In this document: piece after piece, positions 6,219 through 13,134 of the stretch
How the letters are laid out: each line of letters starts with the position of its first letter
Numbering within the stretch: position 1 is the first letter of the stretch
Assembly (NCBI GenBank): GCA_001799045.1
Contig: MGRY01000034.1
Span: 985-17,389, forward strand
Length of the DNA stretch: 16,405 nt
Direction: 5' to 3'
From: Deltaproteobacteria bacterium RIFCSPLOWO2_02_56_12
GTDB taxonomy: Bacteria > Desulfobacterota > Binatia > UBA9968
Notes under the pieces: model-generated
Told to the model about the DNA's origin: nothing
Seen by the model: the letters and a program-made list of their open reading frames with translations, nothing else
Database searches by the model: none
Made by a program: the position numbers and the translations under genes

Positions 6219-6314
6219 TAGCTTATCAGCCAATGGCTTTATGAGGACCGCGCCATCGGAAAGAACGCTTAGAGATTGCAGGGAATTGTAATCTCTCTTG
6301 TAAGGCGGGATGCT

Positions 6315-6698
6315 ATGAAGAAACGCGTGCTTTTGGCTGAGGATCACCCGGATACGGCTGACCTGATCAAATTTGGATTAAATAGCCTGGGCTATGATGT
6401 TGAAGTGGCGGAAAACGGCCTACAAGCTGTAGAGAAGGCCGCTTCTGAGTGTCCTGACCTAATTGTCATGGACATGACGATGCCTGTGATGGACGGTCTT
6501 CAAGCAACCTCTCGAATACGGCAAAATCCAAAGACCAAGCATATTCCCGTATTGGCTGCCACCGCCCTGGCCTTGCCCGGCGATAAAGAGAGATGTCTGG
6601 CAAGCGGCTGTAATAGCTATATTGCCAAACCCTTTACCTGCGGGCAGCTAGATGCTGCTATTAAACAACTTTTTGCTTCCCCTACAGCGCAAGCATAA
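6315..6698 (+). CDS. Single-domain response regulator (CheY-like)
   Basis: The 127-residue protein is a receiver domain with no output domain. The acidic pocket is E9/D10 in LLAEDHPD, the phospho-acceptor is D53 in LIVMDMTMPVMDG, the switch Thr is T83 in LAATALA, and the conserved Lys is K105 in IAKPF. Spacing and length fit the family. It should act through protein contacts after phosphorylation by a histidine kinase that is not in the window. The ATG at 6315 follows AAGGCGGGA at about 6302-6310; a TTG at 6276 in frame lacks support. Its neighbour is the PilX-like gene; a role in motility or signalling is guesswork. Confidence 0.9.
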   Translation: MKKRVLLAEDHPDTADLIKFGLNSLGYDVEVAENGLQAVEKAASECPDLIVMDMTMPVMDGLQATSRIRQNPKTKHIPVLAATALALPGDKERCLASGCNSYIAKPFTCGQLDAAIKQLFASPTAQA

Positions 6699-6777
6699 TT
6701 TTTCCAGCTTTGGCCGCGCTTTCATAGCCCGGAAAATAAAGCCTTAAATCCGCCGAGTTTAGATCTCCTTTCCAGCT

Positions 6778-6798
6778 TTCTTTTCGTCAAGAAAAGAA
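6778..6798 (+). terminator. AT-rich hairpin, possible weak terminator
   Basis: TTCTTTTC, loop GTCAA, GAAAAGAA form a perfect 8-bp stem 80 nt after the response regulator stop. The stem is A/T rich and is not followed by a T-run, so termination is not assured. A second oddity nearby is an 11-bp direct repeat, TTTCCAGCTTT, at 6701-6711 and 6769-6779. Confidence 0.3.
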
Positions 6799-6823
6799 CC
6801 GATTCCTTATCTCCTCCGGGAAA

Positions 6824-6853
6824 TTGACAAGTCCGGATAGGCGGGACTAAGCT
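6824..6853 (+). promoter_or_regulatory. Possible promoter of the nitrilase gene
   Basis: A consensus TTGACA at 6824-6829 is followed by a poor -10 (TAAGCT at 6848-6853, 18-nt spacer). The predicted transcript would have a leader of about 130 nt that includes the hairpin at 6927-6959. The stretch 6854-6926 holds no other supported element. Confidence 0.35.
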
Positions 6854-6926
6854 GGACCCCGCCGAGACGCCGATTGCGCTCTCTACGGACAGGGTAGAGT
6901 ATGGGCCTTAAACGGAAAGGAGAGGG

Positions 6927-6959
6927 CGCGTAAAGGCGCACACAGCGCTCTTTTACGCG
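6927..6959 (+). other. Strong two-tier hairpin in the nitrilase leader
   Basis: CGCGTAAA (6927-6934) pairs with TTTACGCG (6952-6959). Inside it GCGC (6936-6939) pairs with GCGC (6945-6948) around loop ACACA. It ends about 20 nt before the ribosome binding site (GGAGGTGA, from 6981). A 10-codon ATG frame (6901-6933) ends within its left arm. It could be a leader structure or an operator for a dimeric regulator; the sequence alone does not decide. Confidence 0.45.
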
Positions 6960-6990
6960 AGGGATCTCGGATCGATTGAGGGAGGTGAGT

Positions 6991-8058
6991 ATGGGTGACA
7001 CTTATGCAAAATTTAGAGTAGCGGCGGTGCAGGCGGCGCCGGTTTTTCTCGACAGAGAAAAAACTACCGAGAAGGCCTGCCGGCTCATTCGCGCCGCGGG
7101 AAAAGAAGGGGCGCGCGTCATAGGCTTTCCGGAGGCGTTCATTCCCGGTTTCCCGCACTGGTTTGACTATCGTATCGCCAGGGAATGCAAACCCCTTATC
7201 AAGGAGCTTTTTAAAAGCGGCGTGGAAATTCCCAGTCCGGCCACTGATGCCCTTTGCGAAGCGGCCAGGGATGCAAAGGCTACCGTAGTCATGGGCCTTA
7301 ACGAGCGCGACCCCGGAACCCTGGGGACGCTTTACAACACCCAGCTCTTCATCGGCCCGGACGGCAGGATATTGGGGAAGCACCGCAAGCTTGTGCCCAC
7401 TTGGACGGAACGTCTGGTACACACCGGGGGAGACGCAAGTACCCTCAAATCTTTCGCCAGTGAAGTCGGCCCCGTGGGGGGTCTTATCTGCGGGGAGAAC
7501 ACCAACAGCTTCTATCGGCTGGCTCTCCTGCTCCAGGGTGAGAGGATTCACGTAGCGAGCTGGCCGGCCTTCCCCGGCAGGGAAAGACAAGACGCGATTG
7601 AAATCCGCACGCGCTACTACGCGTTCGAAGGCAAGTGTTTTGTCATCAGCTCTACCGGCGTTTTCAGCGAGGAAATGAAGGATTTGCTCTGCCCTACGCC
7701 GGAGCAAAGGAAAAAAATAGTCGGCACGGGGGCATTCTCTTCGATTATCAGTCCCACGGGGAAATATCTCGCCGGCCCTGATACGGGTGGGGAAAAGATC
7801 CTCTATGCGGAGGCCGATCCTGAGCTGATCATCGATGAGAAAATCAGTCACGACTTAACGGGACATTACAATCGCTTCGATCTTTTCACGCTGGTCATTG
7901 ACGACCGCCCCCTGCGGCGCACACCTGTCTTTAAAGAGACGGAAGGGGAAGGCACGGAGGAACCTTTGCCTGCCCGCGTCAAACCCCTTGAGTCTTCGGC
8001 CAAGCCTGAGGAGGAGCCGGATTTTAGCTCAGCTAAGCCCCTAAAACGGAGGGGGTGA
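6991..8058 (+). CDS. Nitrilase-family carbon-nitrogen hydrolase
   Basis: The 355-residue protein is a branch-1-type nitrilase (nitrile to carboxylic acid plus ammonia). The Glu-Lys-Cys triad is visible: E48 in GFPEAFIPGFPHW, K133 in GKHRKLVPTWTE and C167 in GGLICGENTN. The ERLVHTGGD and ASWPAFPG segments are typical of aliphatic or aryl nitrilases rather than amidases. The residue after the nucleophile is Gly rather than the commoner Trp. The C-terminal 40 residues are charged and Pro-rich. The ATG at 6991 follows GGAGGTGA; TTG 6976 is not supported. It converges with the TAXI-type gene across a 36-bp gap. Confidence 0.9.
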   Translation: MGDTYAKFRVAAVQAAPVFLDREKTTEKACRLIRAAGKEGARVIGFPEAFIPGFPHWFDYRIARECKPLIKELFKSGVEIPSPATDALCEAARDAKATVVMGLNERDPGTLGTLYNTQLFIGPDGRILGKHRKLVPTWTERLVHTGGDASTLKSFASEVGPVGGLICGENTNSFYRLALLLQGERIHVASWPAFPGRERQDAIEIRTRYYAFEGKCFVISSTGVFSEEMKDLLCPTPEQRKKIVGTGAFSSIISPTGKYLAGPDTGGEKILYAEADPELIIDEKISHDLTGHYNRFDLFTLVIDDRPLRRTPVFKETEGEGTEEPLPARVKPLESSAKPEEEPDFSSAKPLKRRG

Positions 8059-8079
8059 GGCAGTTGCTGGTAGATATGG

Positions 8080-8091
8080 GCTGCGCGCAGC
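8080..8091. terminator. GC palindrome between convergent genes, possible bidirectional terminator
   Basis: GCTGCGCGCAGC is a perfect 12-bp palindrome in the gap between the convergent nitrilase and TAXI-type genes. A further pair, GTGAGG (8055-8060) with CCTCAC (8093-8098), could extend pairing around it. There is no T-run on either side, so the terminator reading rests mainly on position. Confidence 0.3.
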
Positions 8092-8094
8092 TCC

Positions 8095-9087
8095 TCACAG
8101 ATAACCGTGCTCCCGGTAGTAGCGCTCCGCCCCGGGATGGAGGGGAATGTTCAGCGGTCCATCCTCGGTGCTGCGGCAAAGCGAGGACATGGGAGGGACT
8201 TGAGCAGAATCATAGGGAATCTCCTCGCGCAGGCGGTCCAGGACCGCGGCCATATGATATGCGAGTTCGTCAGGCAGGCTCGCGTGCATGATGATGGGCC
8301 AGCCGCTGAAGTCGACGACCACGGTTGACTCCGGGATGTTGCCCTTGAGCCGGCCGCCCGCAAGCGGGGCGCGCTGAAAGCCGTAGCGCTCAAGCTTCGC
8401 CAGCGCCTTCTCTGAGAAGGGTAGAAAGACCATCCCGTGATCGAGCGCCACCTGTCCCCAGGAATCCATCCCCTCGTCAATGACCACGTCGATCTCGCCC
8501 GAGATGATCCCCTCGCGGCGCCGGGGATTGCTCGGTCTTACCACCGGCTCCACCGCGCCGCCCCATTCGGTGAAAGATTCGAGTTTAAGTCCGTGGACCT
8601 TGAGGAGCGCGCGTATGGCGAAGTTGACGCAGTCGTTATCGGCGACAGAGACGCGCAGCGCCGGGCGCTTTTCCTTAAGTTCTTCCATCGAGCGTATGCC
8701 CAGTTTGCCGGAGACGGCCACCACCAGACGATCCCAGGATGGGAAAACCGCCAGCGCCCTAAGCGGAGAGGAACGGCGGAACGGCCCCTTTCCCAGATAG
8801 GCCATCGTGGCGATCACCGACGGATTGAGCCAGACGATATCGAGCTTCCTCGATCCCACCAGCCGAGCCCCCTCGATGCCGCTGCACCATGCCGGGCTCA
8901 CGGCAAAGGTGAAAGGATAGGGCGGCCCGGCTTGCCGAGAACTTCCGGGCATCTCCACCATCAGGCGCACGGCGCTGGTCATGAGCGTCGGCACATCCTC
9001 GTAGAGTCCGGCCAGAAGCCGGGTTGCGATCTTCGCCCGCATCAGGCTGGCGCTCATCGGCTTAACGCTTCGATCATCATACACCAT
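8095..9087 (-). CDS. TAXI/NMT1-like solute-binding protein without a signal peptide
   Basis: The 330-residue protein has the periplasmic binding protein pattern of the TAXI family (substrate-binding subunits of TRAP transporters). This includes LVGSRKLDIVWLNPSVIATMAY near residues 77-98, SGKLGIRSMEELKEK, LRVSVADNDCVNFAIRALLK, ISGEIDVVIDEG, and the C-terminal PLHPGAERYYREHGYL typical of TAXI proteins. No signal peptide or lipobox is present, and the upstream sequence gives no in-frame extension worth using. A cytoplasmic binding or sensing role, or a non-classical protein, is therefore possible. AAGGAG (plus positions 9098-9103) precedes the ATG by about 10 nt. No TRAP membrane subunit is adjacent. 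Confidence 0.75.
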   Translation of the reverse strand: MVYDDRSVKPMSASLMRAKIATRLLAGLYEDVPTLMTSAVRLMVEMPGSSRQAGPPYPFTFAVSPAWCSGIEGARLVGSRKLDIVWLNPSVIATMAYLGKGPFRRSSPLRALAVFPSWDRLVVAVSGKLGIRSMEELKEKRPALRVSVADNDCVNFAIRALLKVHGLKLESFTEWGGAVEPVVRPSNPRRREGIISGEIDVVIDEGMDSWGQVALDHGMVFLPFSEKALAKLERYGFQRAPLAGGRLKGNIPESTVVVDFSGWPIIMHASLPDELAYHMAAVLDRLREEIPYDSAQVPPMSSLCRSTEDGPLNIPLHPGAERYYREHGYL

Positions 9088-9125
9088 GGGTACTTGTCTC
9101 CTTTAGGAAAATGCTAAACAAGATA

Positions 9126-9154
9126 AAAATAATCGGAAAGAAATGCCCTGTCAA
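9126..9154 (-). promoter_or_regulatory. Sigma70-like promoter of the TAXI-type gene
   Basis: On the - strand TTGACA (9154-9149) is followed after 17 bases by TATTTT (9131-9126). The transcript would start near 9119 and have a leader of about 30 nt with the ribosome binding site. This is a better match than the opposing + strand motif in the same gap. Confidence 0.5.
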
Positions 9155-9172
9155 CACGTCTCGCTTCGATCC

Positions 9173-9202
9173 TTGACAAACCCATGGTTTACCATCTAGC
9201 AA
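9173..9202 (+). promoter_or_regulatory. Possible promoter of the MFS exporter gene, with palindrome in the spacer
   Basis: TTGACA at 9173-9178 has only weak -10 candidates (CTAGCA or TAGCAA, 9196-9202). The spacer contains ATGGTTTACCAT (9184-9195), a perfect 5-bp inverted repeat with a 2-base centre that could be an operator half-site pair. The 9088-9286 gap otherwise holds the divergent - strand promoter and no supported gene. Confidence 0.3.
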
Positions 9203-9286
9203 TGCTGGAGAGAGTGAAAAGGCGGAAAACTACGAAAGCGAAAAAGAGGCCCATCTGCCCCCAAGCCATAGCTAGAAACTAACTAA

Positions 9287-10540
9287 ATGGATGATCGCGT
9301 TGAAATAGACCGGGCAGAGTTAAGAGGCGCGCCCATCCGGCCCTGGTCGTCGTTGCTCATCCGGGATTTTAGCCTGATCTGGACTTCGAGCGTCCTAGCC
9401 TCCATAGCGGTGCAGATACGAAACGTCTCTAACCTCTATCAGGTATACGAGCTTTCGGGCTCATCCTTTCAGTTGGGTCTTACGGGCTTCTTCCAGGCCC
9501 TCCCCCACATTATTTTCGGACTTTTCGCGGGGATGCTGGCCGATGTTTTCGACCGAAAAAAGCTGATCGCCGCCACGCACTGCCTGCATTTGGTGCCAAG
9601 CATAGCTTTGGGCCTGCTCACCGTGACCGGCGCCATTCAGGTATGGCACATTTATCTCTTTGGCATGATCTCCTCGTTCATCGAGGTCTTTAGCTGGCCG
9701 GCGCGAATGGCCATCATTCCGCGCCTGGTTCCGCTATCCTATCTGATGAACGCTATCACCCTGAACTCGATGATTCTGCAGTCGAGCTTTCTCTTCGGGC
9801 CGGCGATTGCAGGAGTCCTCATCGACTACGCTGGTCTGGCTCCCACCTATTTTTTTAGCGCGACCCTGCTCATTCCAGCTATTGTGGCAGTCCTCGCGGT
9901 GAGGAGCCCGGGCAAGCCTGAAGGCGAGAGGAGGCGCGTCAGCCTCCGGAGCATGGTAGAAGGAGTGGAGTTCATCTGGGCGCAGCGCATTATTCTCTCC
10001 CTTTTTCTGCTCGACTTCGGCGTCGTCCTGGTTGGATTCTATCGTCCCATTCTACCCATATTCGCCGGGAACGTCTTTAAGATGGGAGCCACAGGCCTGG
10101 GGATCCTTTACGGGGCGCCTGCGGTGGGCGCCCTTTTGGGCTCGGCATCGCTGCTCATGGCCGGAGACATAAAACGAAAAGGGGCTGCGGCCGTCATCGC
10201 CGCTCTCTTCTTCGCGGCAAGCCTGGCGCTTCTGGGGCTTTCACAATGGTTTTGGATGGCGGTTGTGGCCGTGTTGGTTCTTGGCTTTACTGATTCTATC
10301 AGCGTGGGAATCCGGCGCACTGTGGTGCAGTTTCTGGCTCCCGATACAATGCGCGGCCGGGCGGCAAGCCTCATCACCGTCTTTGCTCAAACCACCAATG
10401 CCCTGGGGGCGTTGCTTGCCGGAAGCGCTTCTGAACTGCTGGGAGCGCCCAACGCCCTCCTATTGGGCAGCCTTCTCTGCGTCTTCATGATCATCGGTAT
10501 CAACCGCGCTATTCCTCAGCTCTGGCGCCACCGCTCCTGA
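9287..10540 (+). CDS. MFS transporter, EntS/MFS_3-type exporter
   Basis: The 417-residue protein is a 12-helix major facilitator of the MFS_3 (enterobactin exporter EntS-like) type. The N-terminal RDFSLIWTSSVLASIAVQ matches that group, and motif A is GMLADVFDRKKLI at residues 82-94. A repeat of the motif region occurs in the second half. The cargo is unknown. No Shine-Dalgarno sequence precedes the ATG (bases AACTAACTAA), so translation is unusual or the start is slightly off. It lies 104 nt before the dehydrogenase gene, so read-through into the catabolic operon is possible. Physiology could be efflux of a toxic substrate or product. Confidence 0.85.
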   Translation: MDDRVEIDRAELRGAPIRPWSSLLIRDFSLIWTSSVLASIAVQIRNVSNLYQVYELSGSSFQLGLTGFFQALPHIIFGLFAGMLADVFDRKKLIAATHCLHLVPSIALGLLTVTGAIQVWHIYLFGMISSFIEVFSWPARMAIIPRLVPLSYLMNAITLNSMILQSSFLFGPAIAGVLIDYAGLAPTYFFSATLLIPAIVAVLAVRSPGKPEGERRRVSLRSMVEGVEFIWAQRIILSLFLLDFGVVLVGFYRPILPIFAGNVFKMGATGLGILYGAPAVGALLGSASLLMAGDIKRKGAAAVIAALFFAASLALLGLSQWFWMAVVAVLVLGFTDSISVGIRRTVVQFLAPDTMRGRAASLITVFAQTTNALGALLAGSASELLGAPNALLLGSLLCVFMIIGINRAIPQLWRHRS

Positions 10541-10564
10541 TAGAGAGGTTAAAGAGTTGAAGGG

Positions 10565-10592
10565 TTGGAAGGAAGTGGCGAAGGGGTAAAAT
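10565..10592 (+). promoter_or_regulatory. Putative promoter of the dehydrogenase-hydrolase-carboxyltransferase-LLM operon
   Basis: TTGGAA (10565-10570) and TAAAAT (10587-10592) are separated by 16 bases; the transcript would start about 45 nt before the ATG at 10645, with AAGGAGG in its leader. Motif match only. Confidence 0.4.
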
Positions 10593-10644
10593 TTTTGCTA
10601 CAGAGAATGGAGAGACTTTAAGCGCAAAAAACAAGGAGGATTCA

Positions 10645-11712
10645 ATGGCAAAGGCTAAGGTTCTCGTTTTCGCGCCCGCAGATCCAACGGGTGAAAGCCG
10701 TAAGATGCTTGAGGAGGCGGGTTGTGAGCTAATCCTGGGAGATGCATCCTGGGACACCCCGCAGGGGAACAGCGAAGCTGAGATGGCCAAATTGACGGAG
10801 GGATGCGATGCCCTTATGGGAACTTCCATCCGCAGCACGCCGATCAGCCAAAAAATCATGCAGAGTTCGAAAAACCTGCGGATCGTGGCCAAATTCACGA
10901 TCGGCGTGGATGACGTGGACGTCGACGCCGGAACGGAACTGGGAATCCTGGTAACCCATGGCCCGACGGAATCCAACTGGGGCGGGGTTGCCGAAGGCAC
11001 GATCACTAACATGCTTACCTTGCTCAAAAAAGTCCGGGAGCGGGATCGGCACCTCAAGACAACCGGGGAATGGAGAGATCCGGATCTCCAGGGAACGTAT
11101 TTTGGTTCTCGCGCCTCAGACGGTTACAAGGGTATCACGCTCGGAATCATCGGTCTCGGCAGGATCGGGAGCCGCGTTGCCAAGCTCATGCGGCCCTGGG
11201 GGATGAGGATGCTCGCCTGCGATCCATACGTTCCCGACTCGAAGTTCGCCGAGTCTGGAGTGCAGCGCGTGGACCTTCCCGCCCTTCTACGCGAGTCTGA
11301 CATCGTCACGCTGCACGTGGTGCTGACCAAGGAGACCCGGCACATGATCAGCGGCCCGCAACTGGCCATGATGAAGCCCACGGCGATTCTCATTAACACG
11401 TCGCGGGGCTTCTGCGTGGACGAAAAAGCGTTGATCGAAACGCTGCAGAAGGGAAAGATTGCCGGGGCGGCGCTCGACGTATTCGAGAACGAGCCTCTGG
11501 CGCCGGACAGCCCCCTGCGCAAAATGGGCGACAAAGTGCTCCTTTCGCCCCATATGGTCTCTTCCAATATCGGCAGCGGGCTCAAACCCGGTCTTCTTTG
11601 GGCAACCCGGTCGGTGATCTCCGCCCTGCGCGGCGAGGTTCCCGACAATGTCTACAACAAGGAAGTCATTCAGCAATGGCAGAGCCGCTTTGGCGGTAAG
11701 AACCTACTATGA
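10645..11712 (+). CDS. D-isomer-specific 2-hydroxyacid dehydrogenase family protein
   Basis: The 355-residue protein has both the substrate and the NAD-binding domain of this family (2-hydroxyacid to 2-oxoacid, NAD(P)H). The dinucleotide motif is GLGRIG (170-175) with acidic D193 after beta-2, favouring NAD. The catalytic residues are R254 (NTSRG), E283 (ENEPL) and H303 (SPHMVSSN). The last is SPHMVSS where most members have SPHIGG, so the substrate end differs somewhat. The start follows AAGGAGG. It overlaps the next gene by 4 bp (ATGA, 11709-11712), an arrangement of translational coupling. The substrate is unknown. Confidence 0.88.
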   Translation: MAKAKVLVFAPADPTGESRKMLEEAGCELILGDASWDTPQGNSEAEMAKLTEGCDALMGTSIRSTPISQKIMQSSKNLRIVAKFTIGVDDVDVDAGTELGILVTHGPTESNWGGVAEGTITNMLTLLKKVRERDRHLKTTGEWRDPDLQGTYFGSRASDGYKGITLGIIGLGRIGSRVAKLMRPWGMRMLACDPYVPDSKFAESGVQRVDLPALLRESDIVTLHVVLTKETRHMISGPQLAMMKPTAILINTSRGFCVDEKALIETLQKGKIAGAALDVFENEPLAPDSPLRKMGDKVLLSPHMVSSNIGSGLKPGLLWATRSVISALRGEVPDNVYNKEVIQQWQSRFGGKNLL

Positions 11713-13070
11713 AAAAGAAACGCTGGGAGCCGGCGAAATCCGTCCCGCGCGAGCAGATCATCAAGGACGCCAAAAAAGTCCTGGCCATGCCGGATATCCC
11801 GGTCAAGAAAACCGAGGAAATCATTCGCATCCGCACCCTGGAAATGGACTGGGATATCGGGGCCGTGGTCTATGGGCCTGAGGACCGGGCGCGAATCCCG
11901 GTGGCGCCCGACGGAAAAAAAGCGGGCATCTTTCTCCTCCATGGGGGATCGGGGGACTTCAAACACATGGAGCGCCTTTCCCTCTTGCTTGCCGGCAAGT
12001 TTGGCTACAAGGTTTTGGCCGGCACCTTTCCCGGCAGGTTCTACTTTCCCGATCCGAGCAGAGATTGGCCCGGCGATACCATCCATCCCGACGGCACGGT
12101 GCGCACGCCGATGTGGCAAGAGGGCGAGGTCATCAGCGCGGATGAGTACGACGTGGTCAAAGACACCTCGATGAAAGACCGGTATGGGACGCGCACCCTG
12201 GCGCGGGCCAAACCGGGGACGAATTTTTACTACCGCATGGCCGGCTGGCCGGCAGCCTTCGAGGAAGGAATGAAGGAAGCAAACCGGCGCCATTTCCCCG
12301 AGAAGGAATATTCCGTCTATGGCCAGGGCCACTCCACGGGCGGCCCGTTTATTTGCATGTTATGCCAGCGCATCCCCAACATGGCGGGCATGCTGGCGAC
12401 GGAACACTCCCCTTTCGGTTACCTCTGCGCGGCTCGAGACCTATGGGGAGGCGACATGGGAAAGGTAGCGGGCTTCAAGCGCGTAAAGAAAAAGAGCAAG
12501 CCCAGGACCGACCCGTTCAACGAACTTTACATCCGCACCTGGCGCGACCGGGCGAGATACGCGGGTCCGGAGGCCCTGGGCCAGGAAGGTCCCACTGCCT
12601 TGATGCGCCTTCCGGCGCTGATGGAGGATATCCTCGATTACTGGGAGCGATCCAAGAAGCGGCCCAACTTCAAGGCGGAGTATATCGTTACCCATAATAT
12701 TCGGGCGTCATTGAGCGCGGCCGCCAAGGCGAGCGCTGAGCGCCTGAAGATGAATTCCGAGGAAACCGGGGCCCTGGTTCAGCGCTATCTGGGTTACACT
12801 CGGGAATTATCCGGTCGCGAAGTGAAGCCGGTGCCGCCGGTCTGGTTTTGCATCTCCAAGGACAGCCGCGATCACAGCCCGGAGGTCTATCGGGAGGTTA
12901 TCATTCCAGGGTTTCAGAAGATGAAGCCGCCGCCCAAGGCGAGGCTCACGCGCTTCGGCGCCGGCGTGCATGTGTTCTGGAATCCCGAAAAGGATCTTCC
13001 CGTGGGCATCGCCCCCGCCATCGCGCACGCATGGAACGAGGCGATCATGGAAGGCTATTTCGCGCTTTAG
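11709..13070 (+). CDS. Alpha/beta hydrolase of unassigned family
   Basis: The 453-residue protein is an alpha/beta hydrolase with an oxyanion region LLHGGSGD (76-83) and a nucleophile elbow GQGHSTGG (205-212, S209). H421 in FGAGVHVF is the likely catalytic base. D385 or D388 in SKDSRDHS is a candidate acid. A long insertion between about 230 and 380 may form a lid. The N-terminal 45 residues (EQIIKDAKKVLAMPDIPV) precede the core and may be family-specific. The start overlaps the dehydrogenase stop (ATGA) and lacks its own good ribosome binding site, so it is probably translated by reinitiation. I do not recognise the precise family; esterase, lactonase or thioesterase are all possible. Confidence 0.75.
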   Translation: MKKKRWEPAKSVPREQIIKDAKKVLAMPDIPVKKTEEIIRIRTLEMDWDIGAVVYGPEDRARIPVAPDGKKAGIFLLHGGSGDFKHMERLSLLLAGKFGYKVLAGTFPGRFYFPDPSRDWPGDTIHPDGTVRTPMWQEGEVISADEYDVVKDTSMKDRYGTRTLARAKPGTNFYYRMAGWPAAFEEGMKEANRRHFPEKEYSVYGQGHSTGGPFICMLCQRIPNMAGMLATEHSPFGYLCAARDLWGGDMGKVAGFKRVKKKSKPRTDPFNELYIRTWRDRARYAGPEALGQEGPTALMRLPALMEDILDYWERSKKRPNFKAEYIVTHNIRASLSAAAKASAERLKMNSEETGALVQRYLGYTRELSGREVKPVPPVWFCISKDSRDHSPEVYREVIIPGFQKMKPPPKARLTRFGAGVHVFWNPEKDLPVGIAPAIAHAWNEAIMEGYFAL

Positions 13071-13134
13071 GATCGAACCGTTCCCTGCGCTGCGGCGCTC
13101 AAAAGCAAAGAAAGGAACAAGTGAGGAAGGTACC

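Noticed and set aside
6271..6296. 7-bp inverted repeat AGAGATT/AATCTCT before the response regulator
   Set aside because: 12-nt loop and no T-run; too weak to call as a terminator or operator.
6883..7851. 322-codon - strand frame opposite the nitrilase
   Set aside because: Antisense shadow of a protein with clear catalytic residues; no recognisable motif of its own.
8437..9117. 226-codon + strand frame opposite the TAXI-type gene
   Set aside because: Antisense shadow, His/Asp/Arg-rich, with no domain-like features.
9202..9282. 26-codon basic ORF ending 4 nt before the MFS start
   Set aside because: No ribosome binding site, and its ATG falls in the presumed -10 region, so it would not be transcribed from the nearby promoter.
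12970..13134. N-terminal extension of the carboxyltransferase from an ATG at 12970
   Set aside because: The extension overlaps the hydrolase in another frame, matches no family, and the ATG at 13135 has an RBS and the exact family N-terminus.
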